From NCBI GenBank assembly GCA_964603255.1, contig CAZRVA010000003.1:1-64000 (forward strand): 64,000 nucleotides of DNA, written 5' to 3'. Positions 52,637 to 61,049 of the stretch are shown in pieces; the stretch's first letter is position 1, and every line of letters starts with the position of its first letter. A program made the translations under genes and the position numbers. Source of the DNA: UBA6183 sp964603255. Lineage in GTDB: Bacteria > Bacteroidota > Bacteroidia > UKL13-3. The notes under the pieces were generated by a model. It saw only the letters and a list, made by a program, of their open reading frames with translations, was not told the DNA's origin and made no database searches.

Positions 52637-53263
52637 ATGGAATTAGCAGTATTGAACATAAACGGTACAGAAACCGGTAAGAAAGTAACTCTTTCTGCAG
52701 ATACTTTCGGTATCGAACCAAATAACCATGCTATTTATTTAGATGTTAAGCAATACTTGGCTAACCAACGTCAAGGAACGCATAAAGCTAAAGAAAGAAG
52801 TGAAGTAAGCGGTTCAACCAAGAAATTACATCGCCAAAAAGGTACAGGCGGATCACGTAAAGGTAGTATCAAAAGTGGTACTTTCGTAGGTGGTGCTCGT
52901 ATACACGGTCCACGTCCACGTGATTACAGTTTTAAACTAAACAAAAAGTTAAAGCAACTTGCCCGTAAATCGGCATTTGCATACAAGGCGAAAGAAAACA
53001 ATATTACTGTTTTAGAGAACTTCAACTTTGAAGCTCCAAAAACAAAACAATATATTGCTCTTTTAAATAACCTTAAGTTAGCAAACGAAAAAGTATTGAT
53101 GATTATACCTGAGTATAACCACAATATTTACCGCTCAAGCCGCAACTTGCCAAAAGCAAAAGTGGTAGCAGCAAAAGACGTAAATACCTACGAAATCTTG
53201 CACGCTAACAAAGTTATCTTGCTTGAAAACTCGGTACCAGTTATTGTTGAAACATTAAATTAA
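52637..53263 (+). CDS. rplD: Large ribosomal subunit protein uL4
   Basis: 208 residues. The extended exit-tunnel loop reads HRQKGTGGSRKGSIKSGTFV and GGARIHGPRPRDYSFKLNK. In Escherichia coli this protein autoregulates the S10 operon; no matching leader structure was identified here. Confidence 0.97.
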   Translation: MELAVLNINGTETGKKVTLSADTFGIEPNNHAIYLDVKQYLANQRQGTHKAKERSEVSGSTKKLHRQKGTGGSRKGSIKSGTFVGGARIHGPRPRDYSFKLNKKLKQLARKSAFAYKAKENNITVLENFNFEAPKTKQYIALLNNLKLANEKVLMIIPEYNHNIYRSSRNLPKAKVVAAKDVNTYEILHANKVILLENSVPVIVETLN

Positions 53264-53268
53264 TTAAG

Positions 53269-53559
53269 ATGAGCGTTTTAAAAAAGCCTTTAATCACTGA
53301 AAAATCTACTCGTTTAAGCGAAAAGCTTAATCAGTATAGCTTTTTAGTAGAAAAGACAGCTAACAAACCTGAGATTAAGGTTGCAATTGAAAAAATGTAC
53401 GATGTTACTGTAACGAGCGTAAGCACAGCTATCTATGCAGGTAAAGCAAAATCACGCTTTACTAAAAGAGGGCAATTCAGTGGCAGAAGACCATCAGTAA
53501 AAAAAGCTATTATCACTGTTAAAGAAGGTCAAACTATTGACTTCTTCGCAAACATATAA
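53269..53559 (+). CDS. rplW: Large ribosomal subunit protein uL23
   Basis: 96 residues, LKKPLITEKSTRLSEKLNQY at the start. Lines the tunnel exit where SRP and trigger factor dock. The rRNA-binding loop is GKAKSRFTKRGQFSGRRPSV. Confidence 0.96.
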   Translation: MSVLKKPLITEKSTRLSEKLNQYSFLVEKTANKPEIKVAIEKMYDVTVTSVSTAIYAGKAKSRFTKRGQFSGRRPSVKKAIITVKEGQTIDFFANI

Positions 53560-53580
53560 TTGAAGAATATTTAAGTAATT

Positions 53581-54405
53581 ATGGGAATTAGAAAATTTAG
53601 ACCAATGACTCCGGGTACTCGCTTCAAATCAGCGAATACATTTGAGGAGATCACGACATCAACACCCGAAAAATCGTTGATTGCAAAACACAGCAAAAGT
53701 GGTGGTCGTAATGGTTCTGGTAAAATGACTATGCGCTACATTGGTGGTGGTCATAAGCAAAAATACCGTATCATCGACTTTAAACGCAACAAGCATGGTG
53801 TACCTGCAACTGTTGCTACCATTGAGTATGATCCAAACCGTACAGGTCGTATTGCATTATTGCATTACGCTGATGGTGAAAAAAGATACATGCTTGCTCC
53901 ACATGGCTTAAAAGTAGGCCAAACAATTATGAGTGGAACTGGTGCTGCTCCAGAAATTGGAAATGCATTACCGTTAAGCGAAATTCCTCTTGGTACGGTA
54001 ATCTACAATGTAGAATTACAACCTGGTCAAGGTGGAAAGTTAGTTCGCTCAGCTGGTTCTTTTGCTCAATTGTTAAACCGTGATGGTAAATATGCGATTG
54101 TTAAATTAGCTTCAGGCGAAACTCGTATGATTGTATCAACATGTTTGGCAACAATCGGATCTGTTTCAAACCCTGATCATAGCTTAGAGCGTAAAGGAAA
54201 AGCTGGTGCTAATCGTTGGAGAGGTATTCGCCCACGCACTAGACCGGTTGCAATGAACCCTGTAGATCACCCTATGGGTGGTGGTGAAGGTAGAGCCTCT
54301 GGAGGTCACCCTCGCTCACGCAAAGGTTTAATTGCCAAGGGTTACAAAACCCGTACGCCTAAAAAGCATTCAAATAAATTTATTATCGAAAGACGTAAGA
54401 AGTAA
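53581..54405 (+). CDS. rplB: Large ribosomal subunit protein uL2
   Basis: 274 residues, full length. SH3-like core plus the C-terminal extension with the conserved histidine region MNPVDHPMGGGEGRASGGHP near the peptidyl-transferase centre. Confidence 0.98.
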   Translation: MGIRKFRPMTPGTRFKSANTFEEITTSTPEKSLIAKHSKSGGRNGSGKMTMRYIGGGHKQKYRIIDFKRNKHGVPATVATIEYDPNRTGRIALLHYADGEKRYMLAPHGLKVGQTIMSGTGAAPEIGNALPLSEIPLGTVIYNVELQPGQGGKLVRSAGSFAQLLNRDGKYAIVKLASGETRMIVSTCLATIGSVSNPDHSLERKGKAGANRWRGIRPRTRPVAMNPVDHPMGGGEGRASGGHPRSRKGLIAKGYKTRTPKKHSNKFIIERRKK

Positions 54406-54411
54406 TAGAAT

Positions 54412-54678
54412 ATGGCTCGTTCGCTAAAAAAAGGACCATTCGTTGATATTAAGCTTGACAAAAAAGTACAAGCGATGAACGAATCAAAAAAGAAATCGGT
54501 GATTAAAACTTGGTCACGCAGAACTATGATTACACCTGATTTCGTAGGTCATACATTCGGAGTGCACAACGGAAACAAGTTCATTCCGGTTTATGTAACT
54601 GAAAACATGGTAGGCCACAAACTTGGTGAATTTGCACCTACCAGAACATTCAAGAGTCACCCGACTAAAAAAGACTAA
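54412..54678 (+). CDS. rpsS: Small ribosomal subunit protein uS19
   Basis: 88 residues, MARSLKKGPFVDIKLDKKVQ and GHTFGVHNGNKFIPVYVTEN; binds the 30S head next to uS13. Six bases on each side from its neighbours. Confidence 0.97.
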   Translation: MARSLKKGPFVDIKLDKKVQAMNESKKKSVIKTWSRRTMITPDFVGHTFGVHNGNKFIPVYVTENMVGHKLGEFAPTRTFKSHPTKKD

Positions 54679-54684
54679 CGAATA

Positions 54685-55068
54685 ATGGAAGCAATAGCGA
54701 AATTAAATAACTGTCCTACTTCGCCTCGTAAAATGAGGTTACTTGCCGACTTAGTGCGCGGTAAACGTGTAGGTGAAGCGATGAATATTCTTCGTTTCAA
54801 TAACAAAAAAGAAAGCTCACATCGTTTAGAAAAATTGTTACGCTCGGCAATTGCCAATTGGGAACAAAAAAACGAAGGTGCTGATGTTGAAAACGCACAG
54901 TTATACGTAAAAACAATTTTTGTGGATGGTGGCGCAATGATGAAGCGTGTTAGACCCGCTCCGCAAGGTAGAGCATACCGTGTTAGAAAACGTTCTAATC
55001 ACGTTACGCTTGTAGTTGACAGCAAACTTGCTGCAGCTGTTGAAACAGTAAATAATAACAACGCATAA
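54685..55068 (+). CDS. rplV: Large ribosomal subunit protein uL22
   Basis: 127 residues. KLNNCPTSPRKMRLLADLVR at the start and the tunnel beta-hairpin MKRVRPAPQGRAYRVRKRSN, where macrolide resistance changes occur in other bacteria; no deletion is evident. Confidence 0.97.
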   Translation: MEAIAKLNNCPTSPRKMRLLADLVRGKRVGEAMNILRFNNKKESSHRLEKLLRSAIANWEQKNEGADVENAQLYVKTIFVDGGAMMKRVRPAPQGRAYRVRKRSNHVTLVVDSKLAAAVETVNNNNA

Positions 55069-55080
55069 ATTTAAATCAGA

Positions 55081-55893
55081 ATGGGACAAAAAGTTAACCC
55101 GATAGGTTTAAGATTAGGTATCATCAGAGGTTGGGAATCTAACTGGTACGGTGGCAACAATTTTGCTGATAAACTTATTGAAGATGAGAAAATCAGAAAA
55201 TACCTAAAAGCTCGTATCGCAAAAGGTGGTATCGCTCGTATTGTAATCGAAAGAACAATAAAGCGCATCATCATAACTATTCATACATCTCGTCCGGGTA
55301 TCGTTATCGGTAAAGCCGGATCAGAAGTTGATAAGATTAAAGAAGAGATCAAGAAGTTGACTAAGAAGGATGTTCAAATCAATATATTTGAAATTAAACG
55401 TCCGGAATTAGACGCTACTTTAGTTGGCGAAACCATTGCCAGCCAGTTAGAAGCTCGTGTTTCATACAAGCGTGCTTTAAAAACTGCAATTGCTTCAACC
55501 ATGAGAATGGGTGCTGAAGGTATTAAAATTATGGTATCAGGTCGTTTAGGTGGAGCAGAGATGGCTCGTTCAGAATCTTACAAAGAGGGTAGAACACCAT
55601 TGCATACTTTACGTGCTGATATCGATTATACTATCGCAGAAGCTTTAACAGTATATGGTAAAATTGGTATCAAAGTTTGGATCTGTAAAGGTGAGGTATA
55701 CGGTAAACGTGACTTATCTCCAAACGCAGGCGTAGCAAGTGCTGAAGGTTCACGTGGTGGAAACCGTGGTGGAAACGACAGAAGAGGCGCAGGCGACAGA
55801 CCAAGAGGTGATAGAAGAAACGACAGACCACGTGGCGATAGAAAACCTTCGGGCGATAGAAGAGGTGCTGGCGATAGAAAACCAAAGAATTAA
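55081..55893 (+). CDS. rpsC: Small ribosomal subunit protein uS3 with long Arg/Gly/Asp-rich C-terminal tail
   Basis: 270 residues against about 233 in Escherichia coli. Starts MGQKVNPIGLRLGIIRGWES. The KH domain has the GxxG loop in RPGIVIGKAGSEVDKIKEEI. After about residue 222 the protein becomes a low-complexity tail of repeated RGGN, RRGAGDR, RPRGDRR and DRKPSGDR units, visible in the DNA as short near-repeats. The core is normal; the tail is likely disordered and basic-acidic. Confidence 0.97.
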   Translation: MGQKVNPIGLRLGIIRGWESNWYGGNNFADKLIEDEKIRKYLKARIAKGGIARIVIERTIKRIIITIHTSRPGIVIGKAGSEVDKIKEEIKKLTKKDVQINIFEIKRPELDATLVGETIASQLEARVSYKRALKTAIASTMRMGAEGIKIMVSGRLGGAEMARSESYKEGRTPLHTLRADIDYTIAEALTVYGKIGIKVWICKGEVYGKRDLSPNAGVASAEGSRGGNRGGNDRRGAGDRPRGDRRNDRPRGDRKPSGDRRGAGDRKPKN

Positions 55894-55924
55894 TTAAGGG
55901 TAGTACGAATAAATTAGAATTACA

Positions 55925-56344
55925 ATGTTACAACCTAAAAGAACAAAATTTAGAAAGCAACAAAAAGGCCGTGTAAGAGGTAATGCTACACGTGGAGCAG
56001 TTTTAGCTTTCGGTTCATTCGGTTTAAAATCGATTGAAACAAAGTATATCACAGCAAAGCAATTGGAAGCAGCGCGTATTGCACTAACACGTCACATGAA
56101 ACGTGAAGGTCAAGTATGGATTCGTATTTTCCCTGATAAACCAATTACCAAAAAACCTGCAGAGGTTCGTATGGGTAAAGGTAAAGGTGCTCCTGAATAT
56201 TGGGTTGCTCCTATCAAACCAGGTGTTATCATGTTTGAAATTGATGGCGTACCAATGGATGTTGCAAAAGAAGCAATGCGTTTAGCAGCTCAAAAACTTC
56301 CTGTAACAACCAAATTTATTGTTAAACCTGATTACGTAGCATAA
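55925..56344 (+). CDS. rplP: Large ribosomal subunit protein uL16
   Basis: 139 residues, MLQPKRTKFRKQQKGRVRGN and MGKGKGAPEYWVAPIKPGVI; contacts the A-site tRNA. Thirty-one bases after rpsC. Confidence 0.97.
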   Translation: MLQPKRTKFRKQQKGRVRGNATRGAVLAFGSFGLKSIETKYITAKQLEAARIALTRHMKREGQVWIRIFPDKPITKKPAEVRMGKGKGAPEYWVAPIKPGVIMFEIDGVPMDVAKEAMRLAAQKLPVTTKFIVKPDYVA

Positions 56345-56345
56345 G

Positions 56346-56552
56346 ATGAAAAATACAGAGATCAGAGAATTATCCAACAAGGAATTGGGAGCTCGTATTA
56401 AAGCAGAAAAATTGCAGTTGACCAAAACAATGTTCAATCACGCAGTTACTCCGTTAGAAAATACAAATACCATTAAGGACAGCAAAAAATTAATTGCTCG
56501 TTTGTTAACAGAGCAAAAAAGCAGGCAATTAGCAGCCCAAAATGCTCAATAA
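56346..56552 (+). CDS. rpmC: Large ribosomal subunit protein uL29
   Basis: 68 residues, two-helix protein, MKNTEIRELSNKELGARIKA. One base after rplP. Confidence 0.95.
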   Translation: MKNTEIRELSNKELGARIKAEKLQLTKTMFNHAVTPLENTNTIKDSKKLIARLLTEQKSRQLAAQNAQ

Positions 56553-56560
56553 TTAGTAAG

Positions 56561-56833
56561 ATGGAAACAACAGCACCAGTAGTAAGAAATTCGCGCAAGG
56601 TTATCATCGGTAAAGTGGTAAGCAATAAAATGCAAAAAACCATTGTAGTAGCCGTTGAGCGTAAAGTGATGCACCCTAAATACGGGAAGTTCATCAAAAT
56701 GACCTCAACATTTAAAGCTCATGACGAGAAAAACGAATGTGGTATTAACGATATCGTTAAACTAATGGAGACTCGTCCGCTGAGCAAAGACAAACGTTGG
56801 AGATTAGTAGAAATTATCGAAAAAGCTAAGTAA
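56561..56833 (+). CDS. rpsQ: Small ribosomal subunit protein uS17
   Basis: 90 residues, RKVIIGKVVSNKMQKTIVVA and MHPKYGKFIKMTSTFKAHDE; OB-fold protein of the 30S body. Confidence 0.97.
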   Translation: METTAPVVRNSRKVIIGKVVSNKMQKTIVVAVERKVMHPKYGKFIKMTSTFKAHDEKNECGINDIVKLMETRPLSKDKRWRLVEIIEKAK

Positions 56834-56835
56834 TC

Positions 56836-57204
56836 ATGATACAACAAGAATCAAGACTGAAAGTTGCTGACAACAGCGGTGCAAAAGAAGTACTTTGTAT
56901 AAGGGTACTTGGTGGTACTGCTAGACGTTATGCTTCTGTAGGCGATAAAATCGTAGTGTCGGTTAAAAGTGCAATGCCGTCAGGTACTGTAAAAAAAGGT
57001 GCCGTTTCTAAAGCGGTAGTAGTACGCACTAAAAAAGAAGTAAGAAGAGCAGATGGTTCATACATTCGTTTTGACGATAACTCTTGTGTTTTGTTAAATG
57101 CACAAGACGAACCAAGAGCTACACGTATATTTGGGCCTGTTGCGCGTGAATTACGTGAAAAACAATTCATGAAAATCGTTTCATTAGCACCGGAGGTATT
57201 GTAA
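56836..57204 (+). CDS. rplN: Large ribosomal subunit protein uL14
   Basis: 122 residues, IQQESRLKVADNSGAKEVLC, and RIFGPVARELREKQFMKIVS at the end. Two bases from both rpsQ and rplX. Confidence 0.98.
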   Translation: MIQQESRLKVADNSGAKEVLCIRVLGGTARRYASVGDKIVVSVKSAMPSGTVKKGAVSKAVVVRTKKEVRRADGSYIRFDDNSCVLLNAQDEPRATRIFGPVARELREKQFMKIVSLAPEVL

Positions 57205-57206
57205 TT

Positions 57207-57545
57207 ATGCAAAGAAAATTTAACAAACAAGCTAAGCTCCACGTTAAAAAAGGAGACATGGTATTGGTAATTACCGGTGACGATAAAGGTAAAAAAGGCC
57301 GTGTTATCGAAGTTTTTAACGCAGAGAAACGCGCTTTGGTAGAAGGCATCAACATTGTTAGCCGTCATACCAAACCAAATGCTCAAAACCAACAAGGTGG
57401 TATTATTAAAAAGGAAGCTCCTATTAATATATCTAACCTTAAAGTTTTGGATAAATCGGGTAATGCTACCCGTGTAGGCCGCAAGGTTACCCCAGAAGGT
57501 AAAATTGTGCGCGTATCAAAAAAATCAGGTGAGGTAATAGAATAA
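57207..57545 (+). CDS. rplX: Large ribosomal subunit protein uL24
   Basis: 112 residues. KOW motif in VKKGDMVLVITGDDKGKKGR. An initiator of large-subunit assembly. Confidence 0.96.
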   Translation: MQRKFNKQAKLHVKKGDMVLVITGDDKGKKGRVIEVFNAEKRALVEGINIVSRHTKPNAQNQQGGIIKKEAPINISNLKVLDKSGNATRVGRKVTPEGKIVRVSKKSGEVIE

Positions 57546-57553
57546 TATCCGAT

Positions 57554-58099
57554 ATGTATACTCCAAGATTAAAAGAAACATACAGCAAAACAGTTGCACC
57601 TGCTCTTAAAGAGAAGTTTGCATACAAAAATGTAATGCAGGTTCCACGTTTAACCAAAATTTGTTTAAACCAAGGTTTAGGAGCTGCAGTTGCTGATAAA
57701 AAGATTGTAGACCAAGCAGTTGAAGAAATGACCATCATTGCCGGTCAAAAAGCCGTACCTACCAAATCTAAGAAGGCGATCTCTAACTTTAAATTAAGAG
57801 AGAACATGCCAATTGGTGCACGCGTAACTTTGCGTGGTGATAAAATGTACGAATTTTTAGATCGTTTAATCTCTGTATCATTACCTCGTGTACGTGATTT
57901 CGCAGGATTAAATGTGAAAGGTTTTGACGGACGTGGAAACTACACTATGGGCGTAACTGAGCAAATCATTTTCCCAGAGATTGTAATCGATAAAGTAAAC
58001 CGTATTAATGGTATGGACATTACTTTTGTTACCACTGCATCAAACGATGAAGAATGCCATGCTCTATTAAAAGAATTTGGCTTACCATTTAAAAAATAA
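57554..58099 (+). CDS. rplE: Large ribosomal subunit protein uL5
   Basis: 181 residues; KAISNFKLRENMPIGARVTL and RVRDFAGLNVKGFDGRGNYT. Binds 5S rRNA. Confidence 0.98.
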   Translation: MYTPRLKETYSKTVAPALKEKFAYKNVMQVPRLTKICLNQGLGAAVADKKIVDQAVEEMTIIAGQKAVPTKSKKAISNFKLRENMPIGARVTLRGDKMYEFLDRLISVSLPRVRDFAGLNVKGFDGRGNYTMGVTEQIIFPEIVIDKVNRINGMDITFVTTASNDEECHALLKEFGLPFKK

Positions 58100-58104
58100 T
58101 TACA

Positions 58105-58374
58105 ATGGCTAAAGAATCAATCAAAGCACGTCAAGTTAAACGTGAAAAATTAGTAGCTCGTTATGCTGAAAAAAGAGCAGCGTTAAAAGCAGCCGGTGAT
58201 TTTGATGCAATCCAAAAATTGCCTCGTAACTCTTCTCCGGCTCGTCTAAAAAATCGTTGCAAGCTTACTGGTCGTCCTAAAGGTTACATGCGTGATTTCG
58301 GTATTTGCCGTAATCAATTCCGCGAAATGGCCTTAATGGGTAAGATTCCGGGCGTAACCAAAGCGAGCTGGTAA
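58105..58374 (+). CDS. rpsN: Small ribosomal subunit protein uS14 (long, zinc-free form)
   Basis: 89 residues, the long form without the CxxC...CxxC zinc ribbon. Contains NSSPARLKNRCKLTGRPKGY and the end IPGVTKASW. It is followed by the longest gap of the block (145 bases), which holds a hairpin. Confidence 0.97.
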   Translation: MAKESIKARQVKREKLVARYAEKRAALKAAGDFDAIQKLPRNSSPARLKNRCKLTGRPKGYMRDFGICRNQFREMALMGKIPGVTKASW

Positions 58375-58392
58375 TATCCAAAATAAAAATAA

Positions 58393-58440
58393 AGGCGTGA
58401 AAATATAGGAGTTTTAAATAATTCCTGTATTTTCGCGCCT
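58393..58440. promoter_or_regulatory. 19-bp inverted repeat between rpsN and rpsH
   Basis: Left arm 58393-58411 (AGGCGTGAAAATATAGGAG) pairs with 58422-58440 (TTCCTGTATTTTCGCGCCT) over 19 positions, three or so of them G-T. The loop is ten bases. No T-run follows on the plus strand; on the minus strand it would be followed by T-rich sequence. It is the only large structure inside the ribosomal block. Confidence 0.8.
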
Positions 58441-58519
58441 CATTTAACTTAAAATAAATATAAACTAAGCCGATAAGAGTAAAAGCCTTGGCTAACTATC
58501 GGCTAGAAAAACAAAAATT

Positions 58520-58918
58520 ATGACAGATCCAATTGCAGATTACTTGACTAGGTTACGCAATGCGATCAAGGCAAATCATCGCATTGTTGAGATTCCTTCT
58601 TCTCGCTTGAAGAAAGAAATGACCAAAGTTCTCTTCGACAAAGGTTACATCCTTAATTACAAGTTCGAAGATTCAACCACTCATCAAGGTACGATCAAAA
58701 TTGCTTTGAAGTACCACCCGGTTACCAAAACCCCGGCTATTAAGAAACTTGAGCGTATTAGTACCCCAGGTTTACGTCAATACGCAGGAACATCAAACAT
58801 GCCACGTGTTATCAACGGATTAGGCATCGCTATTTTAACTACCTCAAAAGGTGTAATGACCGATAAAGAGGCTCGCGCTAACAATGTTGGCGGTGAGGTA
58901 TTATGTTACGTTTATTAA
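58520..58918 (+). CDS. rpsH: Small ribosomal subunit protein uS8
   Basis: 132 residues, MTDPIADYLTRLRNAIKANH and C-terminal NNVGGEVLCYVY. In enterobacteria S8 represses the spc operon by binding its mRNA; the hairpin upstream is a candidate but unproven site. Confidence 0.97.
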   Translation: MTDPIADYLTRLRNAIKANHRIVEIPSSRLKKEMTKVLFDKGYILNYKFEDSTTHQGTIKIALKYHPVTKTPAIKKLERISTPGLRQYAGTSNMPRVINGLGIAILTTSKGVMTDKEARANNVGGEVLCYVY

Positions 58919-58922
58919 TCAT

Positions 58923-58930
58923 AAGGAGGT
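58923..58930 (+). promoter_or_regulatory. Complete Shine-Dalgarno sequence before rplF
   Basis: AAGGAGGT, six bases before the rplF ATG, is a full match to the anti-Shine-Dalgarno end of 16S rRNA. It stands out because other start codons examined in this window lack such a sequence. Confidence 0.75.
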
Positions 58931-58936
58931 AGTAGA

Positions 58937-59491
58937 ATGTCACGTATTGGAAAAGCACCGATTACATTACCTTCAGGAGTTGATATTAACATATCAAACG
59001 GTAACTTGGTTACTGTAAAAGGTCCTAAAGGAACATTAACTCAGCAAGTAGATCCTGAGTTAAATATAACAGTAGAAAATGGCGTTTTAGTTGTAACCCG
59101 CCCTACTGATCAGAAAAGACACCGCGCAATGCATGGTTTATACCGCGCATTAATCAACAACATGGTTGTTGGTGTTACTACAGGTTACACTGTAAAACAA
59201 GAATTAGTGGGTGTTGGTTACAAAGCCACTAATGATGGAAACATCCTTGATCTTACCTTAGGTTTTTCACATCACATTTACTTCCAAGTTCCTACTGAAC
59301 TTAAAGTGAAAACAGAAACTGAAAAAGGTAAAAATCCAATTATTACCCTTGAAGGTTGTGATAAACAACTTATCGGTCAGGTTGCTGCTAAATTACGCAG
59401 TTTACGTAAGCCTGAGCCATACAAAGGTAAAGGTATCAAATTTGTTGGTGAACAACTTAGAAGAAAAGCTGGTAAAACGGCATCTAAATAA
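58937..59491 (+). CDS. rplF: Large ribosomal subunit protein uL6
   Basis: 184 residues. Starts MSRIGKAPITLPSGVDINIS. The duplicated fold has RHRAMHGLYRALINNMVVGV in the first half and ends KPEPYKGKGIKFVGEQLRRK. It is the one gene here with a perfect Shine-Dalgarno sequence. Confidence 0.97.
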   Translation: MSRIGKAPITLPSGVDINISNGNLVTVKGPKGTLTQQVDPELNITVENGVLVVTRPTDQKRHRAMHGLYRALINNMVVGVTTGYTVKQELVGVGYKATNDGNILDLTLGFSHHIYFQVPTELKVKTETEKGKNPIITLEGCDKQLIGQVAAKLRSLRKPEPYKGKGIKFVGEQLRRKAGKTASK

Positions 59492-59503
59492 TAAGATAAA
59501 GCT

Positions 59504-59857
59504 ATGTCAGTACTTAGAAAAAAAGTTGAAAGAAGACTTAAAATTAAAAAAGGAATACGCAGCCGTGTTTTTGGTACTCCTGAAAAACCACGCTTATCAG
59601 TATTTAGAAGCAATAAAGATATTTATGTACAAATCATCGATGATGTACACGGAAAAACTTTAGCATCAGCTTCATCAAAATCAATTAAAGACAAAATGAC
59701 CAAAATTGAGCAATCAGCTTTAGTGGGTAAGGCAATTGCAGAAAAAGCTTCTGCTGCCGGTATCACTACTGTTGTATTTGATCGTAATGGTTACTTGTAC
59801 CATGGCCGAGTTAAAAGCTTAGCTGAAGGCGCAAGAGAAGGTGGTATAAAATTCTAA
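59504..59857 (+). CDS. rplR: Large ribosomal subunit protein uL18
   Basis: 117 residues, RSRVFGTPEKPRLSVFRSNK and GYLYHGRVKSLAEGAREGGI; binds 5S rRNA with uL5. Confidence 0.97.
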   Translation: MSVLRKKVERRLKIKKGIRSRVFGTPEKPRLSVFRSNKDIYVQIIDDVHGKTLASASSKSIKDKMTKIEQSALVGKAIAEKASAAGITTVVFDRNGYLYHGRVKSLAEGAREGGIKF

Positions 59858-59876
59858 TTATAACCAATCAAAAGTT

Positions 59877-60395
59877 ATGTCAACAGCAAACGTAAAAAGA
59901 GTAAAATCTAGTGATATAGAATTAAAAGAAAAGGTTGTGTCTATCAATCGTGTTGCGAAAGTAACAAAAGGTGGACGTACCTTTAGCTTTTCAGCCCTTG
60001 TTGTAGTGGGCGATGGAAATGGTATTGTTGGTTACGGCTTAGGTAAAGCTAACGAGGTAACAGATGCTATTTCGAAAGGAATTGATGATGCTAAGAAAAA
60101 TTTGGTTAAAGTTCCGGTATTAAAAGGAACCGTTCCACATGATCAACTTGGCAAATACGGAGGAGGACGTGTTTATCTTCAACCAGCTTCTCATGGTACC
60201 GGTGTTATTGCAGGTGGTGCTATGCGTGCAGTTCTAGAGAGTGCAGGTGTAACAGACGTATTAGCAAAATCTAAAGGTTCATCAAACCCGCACAACGTGG
60301 TAAAAGCCACCATTGATGCATTATTAAATATGCGTGATGCGTTTACCATTGCTCAAACAAGAGGTATTAGTTTAAAGAAAGTTTTTAATGGTTAA
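59877..60395 (+). CDS. rpsE: Small ribosomal subunit protein uS5
   Basis: 172 residues. The N-terminal dsRBD-like part has VAKVTKGGRTFSFSALVVVG and the core VRLRPASHGTGVI equivalent, VYLQPASHGTGVIAGGAMRA. Linked to translational accuracy. Confidence 0.97.
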   Translation: MSTANVKRVKSSDIELKEKVVSINRVAKVTKGGRTFSFSALVVVGDGNGIVGYGLGKANEVTDAISKGIDDAKKNLVKVPVLKGTVPHDQLGKYGGGRVYLQPASHGTGVIAGGAMRAVLESAGVTDVLAKSKGSSNPHNVVKATIDALLNMRDAFTIAQTRGISLKKVFNG

Positions 60396-60399
60396 TACA

Positions 60400-60579
60400 A
60401 TGTCTAAAGTAAAAATTACACTAGTAAAAAGTACCATCGACAGAGTTGAGGGGCAAAAAAGAACTGTAAGAGCATTGGGTTTTACCAAATTAAATCAAAC
60501 AGTTGAAAAAGAAGCAACACCACAAATCATGGGTATGGTTAAGAAAGTTGCTCACTTGCTTAAAATTGAAAACATTTAA
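60400..60579 (+). CDS. rpmD: Large ribosomal subunit protein uL30
   Basis: 59 residues from ATG 60400 (MSKVKITLVKSTIDRVEGQK). An earlier ATG at 60388 overlaps the end of rpsE and adds four non-conserved residues. Confidence 0.94.
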   Translation: MSKVKITLVKSTIDRVEGQKRTVRALGFTKLNQTVEKEATPQIMGMVKKVAHLLKIENI

Positions 60580-60596
60580 TTAGCCAGTTTACAACA

Positions 60597-61046
60597 ATGA
60601 AATTACATACATTAAGACCTGCAAAAGGTGCTACACATAAACAAGGGAAACGCGTTGGTCGCGGTGAAGGTTCTGGTAAAGGCGGAACTGCTGCACGTGG
60701 TCATAAAGGTGCGGGATCTCGCTCAGGAACCTCAACAAAACGTGGTTTTGAGGGTGGTCAGATGCCTTTATACAGACGTATTCCAAAGTTTGGTTTCAAA
60801 AATTTAAACCGTGTTGAGTTTGTTCCAGTAAATTTAGATCGTTTACAAAAACTTGCTGACGAAAAAGGTTTAACATCAATCGATTTCCAAACATTCTTAG
60901 ATAACGGATTTGTTTCAAAAAATGGTGTTATCAAAGTATTGGGTCGTGGCGAATTAAAATCAGCTATTCAGGTAAAAGCACACGCATTCTCAGCGTCAGC
61001 AATCAAAGCAATTGAAGCTGCCGGTGGTAAAGCAGAAACAATCTAA
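60597..61046 (+). CDS. rplO: Large ribosomal subunit protein uL15
   Basis: 149 residues; glycine-rich N-terminus RVGRGEGSGKGGTAARGHKG, RRIPKFGFKN, and a C-terminal KAHAFSASAIKAIEAAGGKA. Three bases before secY. Confidence 0.97.
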   Translation: MKLHTLRPAKGATHKQGKRVGRGEGSGKGGTAARGHKGAGSRSGTSTKRGFEGGQMPLYRRIPKFGFKNLNRVEFVPVNLDRLQKLADEKGLTSIDFQTFLDNGFVSKNGVIKVLGRGELKSAIQVKAHAFSASAIKAIEAAGGKAETI

Positions 61047-61049
61047 CCA

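Noticed and set aside
56928..57395. 155-codon open frame on the minus strand across rplN and rplX
   Set aside because: Shadow of two certain ribosomal genes; no family resemblance.
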